Shown piece after piece: positions 14,740 through 20,102 of a stretch of DNA of 20,102 bases (the first letter of the stretch is position 1; every line of letters starts with the position of its first letter). Source of the DNA: Pseudomonadota bacterium (GTDB lineage Bacteria > Pseudomonadota > Gammaproteobacteria > Burkholderiales > Burkholderiaceae_C); NCBI GenBank assembly GCA_023435325.1, contig JAEYRT010000060.1, positions 1 to 20,102 on the forward strand, given 5' to 3'. The position numbers and the translations under genes were made by a program. The notes under the pieces are model-generated. The model was not told the DNA's origin. It made no database searches and saw only the letters and a program-made list of their open reading frames with translations.

Positions 14740-15282
14740 TCAGTTGCGCTCCAAAGGTGGATAGCTGCGTTGGGTGGGTTGTACATTGTCTTCCGGTGTG
14801 TCGGAAGTCTTGGGCTTGACCGGATATTTGGACAGCTGCTCTTCGGTGGCCTGTAGATTGGGAACCTTGATTTTGTCGGTCGGTTTGCCCAGGGTGGCAA
14901 CAAATTCGGACTCAGAAGGCATTTCGTCGCCTTCTGCACGCACAAAGCGCTCTCCTTCGAAGAACACCGTCAGCTTGCGGGTCTGTTCTTGCACGTCTTC
15001 ACGCTTGATGGTGAAGACGTATTCCCAGCGGTCCGCATGAAAAACGCTGGTCACCAAGGGGGTGCCCAAGATCTCGCGTACCTGCTGACGGCTCATCCCA
15101 GGCTGCAAGGCCTGGACTTGCTCACGCGACACAAAATTACCTTGCACCACCTCCACTTTGTAAGGGGTGATGGCACTGATGGCATTGCGAGTGGTTTCAC
15201 CGACGCTGCTGCATGCAGCCAAGAGTGCGGCGAAGGACAGTGTCAGTGCCACGCGGAGGCGACAACGAGCTTGTACGTGCAT
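14740..15282 (-). CDS. bamE: Outer-membrane protein assembly factor BamE, with C-terminal extension
   Basis: BamE is a small lipoprotein of the Bam complex that inserts beta-barrel proteins into the outer membrane. From the ATG at 15280-15282 the product is 180 residues. It begins with a lipoprotein signal peptide ending in the lipobox LAAC with Cys24 as the lipidated residue. The SmpA/BamE fold follows (about 45-120), with the typical VVQGNF, GMSRQQV and LGTP elements and DRWEYVF. It is longer than the E. coli protein (113 residues) because of a charged, Pro/Thr-rich tail from about 135 to the end. The frame continues open upstream to 15696, but that part crosses the divergent fur gene and is not real. 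It is divergent from fur; a TACAAT -10 (complement of 15313-15318) lies 31 bases before the start. Confidence 0.95.
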   Translation of the reverse strand: MHVQARCRLRVALTLSFAALLAACSSVGETTRNAISAITPYKVEVVQGNFVSREQVQALQPGMSRQQVREILGTPLVTSVFHADRWEYVFTIKREDVQEQTRKLTVFFEGERFVRAEGDEMPSESEFVATLGKPTDKIKVPNLQATEEQLSKYPVKPKTSDTPEDNVQPTQRSYPPLERN

Positions 15283-15349
15283 GGGTAATAGGCCAAGGAT
15301 ATGATCTACCCCATTGTAGCGGCAGGTTTTGCTTGGGCTTGTGCATGTT

Positions 15350-15378
15350 TTGACTGCCCGTGCTAAGGCCGTTTTTAT
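15350..15378 (+). promoter_or_regulatory. Probable sigma-70 promoter for fur
   Basis: TTGACT (15350-15355, five of six to consensus) and TTTTAT (15373-15378, four of six) are separated by the ideal 17 bases. Transcription would start near 15385, about 45 bases before the fur ATG. I see no clear Fur box overlapping it. Confidence 0.5.
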
Positions 15379-15429
15379 GTCTGGTGCTGCTGTCACAGCT
15401 TGTACCCAACGCTCACTCTGCATTCGTCC

Positions 15430-15858
15430 ATGAAGAATATTGAAGACCTCAAAAGCACCGGCCTGAAAGCGACCCTGCCTCGTCTGAAGATTCTGGAAAT
15501 TTTCCAGGGTGGCAAACAGCGTCACATGACGGCGGAAGACGTGTTTCGCGTGCTGCTGGATGAGCGCTCGGACATAGGCTTGGCGACGGTCTATCGCGTA
15601 CTGACACAGTTCGAGCAAGCCGGCATCTTGCTGCGCAGCAATTTTGAAAGCGGCAAGGCGGTTTATGAGCTGAATGAAGGCCAGCACCATGACCACTTCG
15701 TCTGCACTTCATGCGGCAAGGTCGAGGAGTTCTACGATCCTGAAATCGAGAAGCGCCAGCAAATGATTGCGGACCAAATGGGTTGGAGCATTCAGGACCA
15801 CAGCATGTCGCTCTATGGTCAATGCGCAGATTGCGTTGGCAAAGCAGGCAAGCGCTAA
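15430..15858 (+). CDS. fur: Ferric uptake regulator Fur
   Basis: Fur is a cytoplasmic dimeric metalloregulator that represses iron-uptake genes when bound to Fe2+. The 142-residue protein has an N-terminal winged helix (about 1-80) with the recognition region DIGLATVYRVLTQFE (48-62). The C-terminal metal-binding and dimer domain contains HHDH at 86-89, the CxxC pair Cys92/Cys95 and a second CxxC pair Cys132/Cys135, plus His32 in the N-terminal domain. All expected metal ligands are present. I use the ATG at 15430 (MKNIEDLKSTGLKATLPR, the family start) and not a TTG at 15400. It is divergent from bamE, an arrangement common in beta- and gammaproteobacteria. Confidence 0.97.
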   Translation: MKNIEDLKSTGLKATLPRLKILEIFQGGKQRHMTAEDVFRVLLDERSDIGLATVYRVLTQFEQAGILLRSNFESGKAVYELNEGQHHDHFVCTSCGKVEEFYDPEIEKRQQMIADQMGWSIQDHSMSLYGQCADCVGKAGKR

Positions 15859-15886
15859 GCACGCTCTCTTCGTATCGAGAAGTAGG

Positions 15887-15910
15887 AAAGGCTCCATCAG
15901 GAGCCTTTTT
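15887..15910 (+). terminator. Intrinsic terminator after fur
   Basis: A perfect 9-bp stem (AAAGGCTCC, 15887-15895; GGAGCCTTT, 15900-15908) with a 4-base loop is followed by TT, giving a five-T run after GGAGCC. It lies 29 bases after the fur stop. Confidence 0.85.
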
Positions 15911-15914
15911 CGTT

Positions 15915-15943
15915 AAAAACCGAGACGGGTGTGCAAGCCCGTC
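15915..15943 (-). terminator. Probable terminator of the kinase-regulator operon
   Basis: On the minus strand a 6-bp G/C stem (GACGGG, CCCGTC; plus-strand positions 15924-15929 and 15938-15943) with an 8-base loop is followed after four bases by TTTTT (15915-15919). It lies just past the response-regulator stop and faces the fur terminator. Confidence 0.5.
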
Positions 15944-15963
15944 CACTCCACCTGCAGCGCTAT

Positions 15964-16602
15964 CTAAAGCTGGCCGTGGGTGCGCAGTACATTGGCCAGT
16001 TCAACGGCAGACTTGACCTGCATTTTGTCAAACACGCGGGCGCGGTGCACTTCCACTGTGCGTACGCTGATATCCAGCTGGTCCGCAATCAGCTTGTTGG
16101 GGACTCCTTCCACCACCAGCTTCATGACGCCGCGTTCGCGTTCTGTCAATTCGGCCAGGCGATTGAGCAAGGCATGACGCAATGCATTTTCTTCGATGTA
16201 TTTGGCAGATTGCTCCAGGGCCTGATCGATGCGATCCACCAGCACATTGTCAGAAAACGGTTTCTCACAGAAATCAAATGCGCCTTGTTTGACGGTCTGC
16301 ACAGCGGTGGGCACATCGGCATGGCCTGTCAAGAAAATCACCGGAATGGTTTGGATCAAACCTTCACGCTGCTTGAGCTGATCAAACAGTGCCAGCCCGC
16401 TCATGCCTGTCATGCGGACGTCCAGAAGCAGGCACTGAGGCTGGCGAGGCACCGTGCGTTCTGCCAGCATCTGGAGAAAGTCCTCTGCGCAACTAAAACT
16501 TTCGCTATACAAACGGCGCGAACGCAGCAGCCACGCCAAGGCGTCACGCACATCCGCATCATCATCCACGATATACACCGTAGCATTGGTCACAGGTTCC
16601 AT
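15964..16602 (-). CDS. FixJ-family response regulator (receiver + LuxR-type HTH)
   Basis: This cytoplasmic transcription regulator is predicted to be phosphorylated by the kinase encoded just upstream. The 212-residue protein has a receiver domain (about 6-125) with the acidic pocket DDD at 13-15, phosphoacceptor Asp61 in LLLDVRM, Thr92 and Lys114. A FixJ/NarL-type helix-turn-helix domain spans about 148-210, with the LTERERGVMKLVVEG start and the recognition segment SVRTVEVHRARV. I use the ATG at 16600-16602, which begins directly before the receiver; the longer frame to 16725 lies in the kinase gene. Only 5 bases separate it from the kinase stop. Its architecture resembles DctR of DctS/DctR systems, but the target genes are unknown. 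Confidence 0.93.
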   Translation of the reverse strand: MEPVTNATVYIVDDDADVRDALAWLLRSRRLYSESFSCAEDFLQMLAERTVPRQPQCLLLDVRMTGMSGLALFDQLKQREGLIQTIPVIFLTGHADVPTAVQTVKQGAFDFCEKPFSDNVLVDRIDQALEQSAKYIEENALRHALLNRLAELTERERGVMKLVVEGVPNKLIADQLDISVRTVEVHRARVFDKMQVKSAVELANVLRTHGQL

Positions 16603-16607
16603 AGGAA

Positions 16608-18653
16608 TCAGCTTAACTTGTCTGTATCGCCTGCAACAGGCAGGCTGAAGGTAAACACGGTACCACGTGGGATATTGGGGTGAAAACGCAGCTCTCCACC
16701 ATGCTGCTCGAGCACCGTGCGACACATGCTCAAGCCCAGGCCCATGCCCTCATGCTTGGTGGTGAAAAACGGTGTGAACAGCTGCTCGGCCACTTCCGGC
16801 GGGATGCCACTGCCGTGATCTTCTACAGCGAAGAGCACGCGGCCTGTATGCTCTTCCCACTGTACCTGGATCGTGAGGCTGCGGTGTGAAGTATCCATGT
16901 TTTCCATGGATTGCATGCCGTTGCGTGCCAGGTTCAGCAAGACCTGTTCGATCATGATGCTGTCGCAGAACATGGCGGGCAGTTGTGGCTCCACTTTCAC
17001 CTCGACCTGTACTCCCAGTTTGCTGGCCTGCAACCGCACCAAAGGCATGACCGCTTCCAGCAATTCCTGGGCCGAAATCACTTCATGGGTCTGGCTGCGA
17101 CGGCGTACGAAATCTCGCACGCTTTTGATCACCCGGCCTGCCCGGTCGGCCTGAAAAGCAATGCGCTGCATGGCCGAGCGCAAGTCCAGCAATCGCTGTT
17201 GCAGACTGGTGTGGTCGAGCATGTGCAGATCGCCATCGCGCTCTAGCATGTTGAGTGACCCATTGGCATAGCTGGACATGGCCATCAGGGGCTGCGTCAG
17301 CTCATGGCTCAGGAGCGAAGCCATTTCGCCAACGGTTGCCAAGCGTGCCGTGGCCTGCAGGCGCTCGTACGAAGCGCGGGAGAGCTCCTCCATGCGACGT
17401 TGTTCCGTGATGTCGATGAACGCACTCATCCAGCCAGTTTGCTGGCCCTGGGCATTGATCAAGGGCGCTTCAAAAATCAGCACGGGAAAGCGCGTGCCGT
17501 CCTTGCGCATGAAGACGGATTCGTGTCCCTCACGCGCTGCGGGAATGGCACCTGCCAGCCGTTTCGCCTGGCGACGCACATATTCTTCGGCCAGTTCAGG
17601 CGGCCAGTAAGGCGCGAAGCTCTGGCCCAAGAGTTCCTCGGCGCTGAAGCCCACCATGGCACAAAAAGCGGGGTTGACATAGCTGATGCGACCCTGCAGG
17701 TCACGTGCACGCAGTCCGGTGATCAGGGAGTCTTCCATGGCCTTGCGAAAGGCCAGTGCATCTCCCAGGTCGCGTTCCGCACGCAAGCGGCGGCGGTTGT
17801 CGCGCACCAGCACAATCAGCACCGATCCCAGGGCGATGGCCATGGCCGTCACCAGTGCAGACAGGACGTTGGGAAACACGCTGGGCGCGCGGTGCCAGCT
17901 GTCCATGCGCAGCACCATGGTGGTGCCCGGCAGATCCAGCAACTGCTGGGAGGTAAACACCCGTGAACCGCGCCACGCTGCGCCCACCAGAGCCAGGCGC
18001 GTGCCGTCTGGCTCGGTAAATGACACCTCTTGGCTTTGGGTGAGGTTTTTGTTCAGTTGGGTGCTCAGGATGTTCTGTAGTGAATATGTTCCCACCACAA
18101 AGCCCTTGGTCTGCCCACTTTCCATCTGGGGCAGACACACCTCCATCAGCTCCGCTCCCATGGTGTCTCCCAGAATCTGGAAGTAGCTGGAGGAATAGGA
18201 AGGACTGCTGGTGCGCTGTGCATTGGTGCAGGCCGTGACGGCATGGCTGAAGGACTCCTGACGCAGGTCGGCATCCCACTCAACCGAGCGGTAGGGCGTT
18301 TCTGCAACTTGCAGCACCTGCATGGAGGGGCTGCGCCATTCCACGCGCAGCAGCTCACGTCGGACTTGCAACAGCTCTGCCACGCGCGGATTCCACTGTT
18401 CTGCAGCCAGGCTCAGGCCATTGACGGCCTGCAGATCCTGCAGGTTGCGATTCAGACTTGCGCGTATCTCCACCACTGCTTGGGCAGTGTCTCTGTCGAG
18501 CTTGTCCTGAACCTGCGAGGCTTCATAGCGACCTGCCAGCCACACCATGAGGATGAGCATGGTGACCACTAAAACCACCAGTAATGTCCACAAGGACCAA
18601 CGCCGCCAAGCGCTATGCCAGCGCTGCCACGGCCAGGGCTGAAGAGGATTCAC
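16608..18653 (-). CDS. Membrane sensor histidine kinase with PAS domain (DctS-like architecture)
   Basis: This inner-membrane kinase is predicted to sense a periplasmic signal and phosphorylate the adjacent FixJ-type regulator. With a GTG start (complement of 18651-18653) it has 681 residues. TM1 is at about 20-42, a periplasmic domain at 43-259, TM2 at about 260-284 and a PAS domain at about 301-418 (YVNPAFCAMVGFS and a PYWPPE motif). The HisKA segment SHELTQPL carries phosphoacceptor His450. The HATPase domain has the N box NLARN (Asn578 region), G1 DHGSGI at 612-617 and G2 GMGLGLS at 636-642. The HELxQPL form is typical of FixL/DctB/DctS-type kinases. The GTG overlaps the hydrolase stop as GTGA; the open frame to 18854 lies inside the hydrolase gene. 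Two periplasmic cysteines (143 and 173) might pair. The ligand is unknown: C4-dicarboxylates are a guess from architecture. Confidence 0.9.
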   Translation of the reverse strand: MNPLQPWPWQRWHSAWRRWSLWTLLVVLVVTMLILMVWLAGRYEASQVQDKLDRDTAQAVVEIRASLNRNLQDLQAVNGLSLAAEQWNPRVAELLQVRRELLRVEWRSPSMQVLQVAETPYRSVEWDADLRQESFSHAVTACTNAQRTSSPSYSSSYFQILGDTMGAELMEVCLPQMESGQTKGFVVGTYSLQNILSTQLNKNLTQSQEVSFTEPDGTRLALVGAAWRGSRVFTSQQLLDLPGTTMVLRMDSWHRAPSVFPNVLSALVTAMAIALGSVLIVLVRDNRRRLRAERDLGDALAFRKAMEDSLITGLRARDLQGRISYVNPAFCAMVGFSAEELLGQSFAPYWPPELAEEYVRRQAKRLAGAIPAAREGHESVFMRKDGTRFPVLIFEAPLINAQGQQTGWMSAFIDITEQRRMEELSRASYERLQATARLATVGEMASLLSHELTQPLMAMSSYANGSLNMLERDGDLHMLDHTSLQQRLLDLRSAMQRIAFQADRAGRVIKSVRDFVRRRSQTHEVISAQELLEAVMPLVRLQASKLGVQVEVKVEPQLPAMFCDSIMIEQVLLNLARNGMQSMENMDTSHRSLTIQVQWEEHTGRVLFAVEDHGSGIPPEVAEQLFTPFFTTKHEGMGLGLSMCRTVLEQHGGELRFHPNIPRGTVFTFSLPVAGDTDKLS

Positions 18654-19468
18654 AAACAACGATGTTCCAACGCAGGCAAGCGCTGGCGCACTTGCTGCAA
18701 AAATGCAGGGTCTAGATCTGCACAACTCACTCCCGCACCGGGCTGTACCTGCTCTGCAAGCACCTGCCCCCACGGATCTACCACCATGCTGTGGCCCCAG
18801 GTCCGGCGGCCATTCACATGGATGCCTCCCTGTGCCGCGGCCAGCATGCAGCACTGGTTTTCAACGGCACGTGCCCGCAGCAGCAGCTCCCAGTGCGCTT
18901 GGCCAGTGGTGTAGGTAAAGGCGGCAGGCGCCAGCAAAATATCAGCGCCCTGTGCGACCTGTTGCCTATACAACTCGGGAAAGCGCAGGTCATAGCACAC
19001 GCTCAGGCCCAGTTTCCACGTTCGGCCAGTGCGATCCACCATGTCCGCCACCACCGCCTGCTGACCTGACTCAATGACTGCAGCTTCGTCGTAGTGCTCG
19101 AGATCCATCGTGAACCGAAAGAGATGGATTTTGTCGTAATAAGCCGCTCTTTTTCCCGATGGATTCCACAGAATGCAGGTATTGCGCACTTTATCTGCGA
19201 CAGCACCGCGAATGGGGATGGTGCCACCTACCAACCAGATGCCATGTCTTTGTGCGCATGCCGCCATGGTGGTTTGGATCGGTCCTTCGTCCAAAGCCTC
19301 TGCCCACGCCAATTTGTCCGTGTCCTTGAGGCCCATGCCGCAAAAATATTCAGGCAAGACCACCAGCTCGGCGCCTTGTGCACTGGCCTGTGCCACCAAA
19401 TGCAGGGCCGTTTCCAGGTTCTCCTGTACATCGGGGCTGGACACCATCTGCAAAACAGCAACTTTCAT
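18650..19468 (-). CDS. Carbon-nitrogen hydrolase (nitrilase superfamily, Nit-like amidase)
   Basis: The product is a cytoplasmic nitrilase-superfamily hydrolase, probably acting on an omega-amide or deaminated-glutathione-type amide rather than a nitrile. The 272-residue protein has the catalytic triad Glu40 (LPEYF), Lys113 (YDKIHLF) and Cys158 (SVCYDLRFPELYR), which is the typical Nit1/Nit2-like form. The start ATG at 19466-19468 has a very good GGAGGAG ribosome binding site about 5-11 bases upstream, so the in-frame extension to 19489 is rejected. In many proteobacteria this family follows yhdP, as here, and is often followed by tldD; here it is followed, with a GTGA overlap, by a sensor kinase. 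The true substrate is unknown. Confidence 0.92.
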   Translation of the reverse strand: MKVAVLQMVSSPDVQENLETALHLVAQASAQGAELVVLPEYFCGMGLKDTDKLAWAEALDEGPIQTTMAACAQRHGIWLVGGTIPIRGAVADKVRNTCILWNPSGKRAAYYDKIHLFRFTMDLEHYDEAAVIESGQQAVVADMVDRTGRTWKLGLSVCYDLRFPELYRQQVAQGADILLAPAAFTYTTGQAHWELLLRARAVENQCCMLAAAQGGIHVNGRRTWGHSMVVDPWGQVLAEQVQPGAGVSCADLDPAFLQQVRQRLPALEHRCL

Positions 19469-19495
19469 GGGGTGCTCCTCCGGCCACACGGGCCG

Positions 19496-20102
19496 CTAAT
19501 TTGTCTTCTGGCTAGGCACAGGTTCAACCACAGGGTCTGCCCACGTGCCATGGACATGAAAAGTGCGTGTAGCCGCTTCCATCAACGGTCCACGCAAAAA
19601 CATTTGTGCCAAGAAACTTCCCAGTCCGAGCACCGGATTGATGGCTGTGGCGGCCAAAGAGGCTGTCATGGCGTTGATCTCAGGCACGACCACCACCTTC
19701 AGATCCTGGGTTTCATTCACCAGACTGGCCTTGCCTTCCATCAGTACTGCCGCGTTCAGTCCCTTCATTTGCAGGTTGTTGGTGCGCGCCACACCCTGCT
19801 CCACACCGATGTCGCCCCGGATGAAGTCAAAAGCGAAACCTTGGCTGAAGACATCGCGAAAATCTAGTTGGATACGCCGTGCCAGTGATTGCAAACTCAA
19901 CACACTGAGCAATTTTCCGATGCCTGGTTCCGCCTTCAGAAACTGTCCTTGCTCGACTTGCATGTGAATACCACCATCCATGCTGTGCCAGTCTGGAGTA
20001 ATCGGGGCTCCACGCCAAGCGATATGACCGCTCAACTGCCCCTTGCCGTCGCGAATCACTCCAGGCATCCCGAAACGCTCCAGCAATTTGCCAGAGCTGT
20101 CC
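19496..20102 (-). CDS. yhdP: YhdP (AsmA-like, TIGR02099-type) C-terminal part, 5' end outside window
   Basis: YhdP is a very large AsmA-like protein that bridges inner and outer membrane and supports lipid (phospholipid) transport to the outer membrane. Only about the last 200 residues are present; the frame runs open to the window edge at 20102, with Asp-Ser-Ser-Gly-Lys before the first in-frame TTG. Recognisable C-terminal features are the GQLSGHIAW strand, a GQFLKAEPG turn, LLSVLSLQSLARRIQLDFRD-type sequence, and then GFAFDFIRGD, in the order seen in YhdP homologues. Most of the gene (about 1000 further residues in homologues) lies beyond the window. The hydrolase gene starts 27 bases after its stop, so they are probably cotranscribed. 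Confidence 0.9.
   Translation of the reverse strand, partial: DSSGKLLERFGMPGVIRDGKGQLSGHIAWRGAPITPDWHSMDGGIHMQVEQGQFLKAEPGIGKLLSVLSLQSLARRIQLDFRDVFSQGFAFDFIRGDIGVEQGVARTNNLQMKGLNAAVLMEGKASLVNETQDLKVVVVPEINAMTASLAATAINPVLGLGSFLAQMFLRGPLMEAATRTFHVHGTWADPVVEPVPSQKTN

Noticed and set aside
15283..15696. N-terminal extension of the bamE frame by 138 codons
   Set aside because: It overlaps the divergent promoter region and the fur coding sequence, and it precedes a good lipoprotein signal peptide.
18654..18854. N-terminal extension of the sensor kinase frame
   Set aside because: It overlaps the hydrolase gene in another frame and is Cys/Arg/Gly-rich shadow sequence; the GTGA overlap gives a natural start.
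1..20102. Search for tRNA, CRISPR array, insertion sequence or phage genes
   Set aside because: No cloverleaf, no regularly spaced repeats, no transposase or phage motif was found; gene gaps are all shorter than 240 bp.

Overview
The window looks like ordinary chromosomal core sequence of a betaproteobacterium in the order Burkholderiales, most likely family Comamonadaceae (Comamonas/Acidovorax-like). The evidence is high GC, the protein style (a MetX of the betaproteobacterial type next to MetW, bamE divergent from fur, tsaB-rimI followed by a UDG-like gene), and a long imperfect inverted repeat of a kind I associate with Comamonadaceae intergenic regions. I see no tRNA, rRNA, CRISPR array, phage gene, transposase or plasmid function. 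The family assignment is inference from sequence features, not a database result.

Layout: (1) 1-2566, plus strand, metX (5' end cut off)-metW-hyi, a methionine-biosynthesis pair followed closely by a hydroxypyruvate-isomerase-like gene. (2) 2567-5871, minus strand, a 112-bp spacer carrying an inverted repeat, corA, then the overlapping set tsaB-rimI-UDG-like gene. (3) 5997-7415, plus strand, dacB (PBP4-type periplasmic peptidase). (4) 7465-10267, minus strand, purE-purK (ATGA overlap), then a hairpin, then tsaC/sua5. (5) 10500-13743, plus strand, cnoX-like thioredoxin-TPR gene, ssb and a globin-coupled diguanylate cyclase, with clear terminators after cnoX and ssb and a shared hairpin after the cyclase. 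(6) 13819-15282, minus strand, bamE then dapB. (7) 15430-15858, plus strand, fur, divergent from bamE. (8) 15964-20102, minus strand, yhdP (C-terminal part only)-carbon-nitrogen hydrolase-sensor kinase-FixJ-type response regulator, with a GTGA overlap between the hydrolase and the kinase and only 5 bases between kinase and regulator.

How the genes work together: metX and metW serve methionine synthesis. tsaB, rimI and tsaC touch tRNA t6A synthesis and ribosomal protein acetylation. purE and purK carry out the two-step conversion of AIR to CAIR. dapB serves lysine and peptidoglycan precursor synthesis and dacB trims peptidoglycan. bamE and yhdP serve the outer membrane. cnoX protects proteins under oxidative stress and fur controls iron. 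Two signalling inputs are visible: a haem-based oxygen sensor making c-di-GMP, and a membrane two-component system of DctS/DctR-like architecture with an unknown ligand. I did not find a wholly new multi-gene system. The best leads are the hydrolase/two-component coupling, the UDG-like protein lacking its expected catalytic and Fe-S residues, and hyi inside the metXW unit. Several genes have in-frame upstream extensions, and I chose starts by family N-termini, signal peptides and ribosome binding sites.
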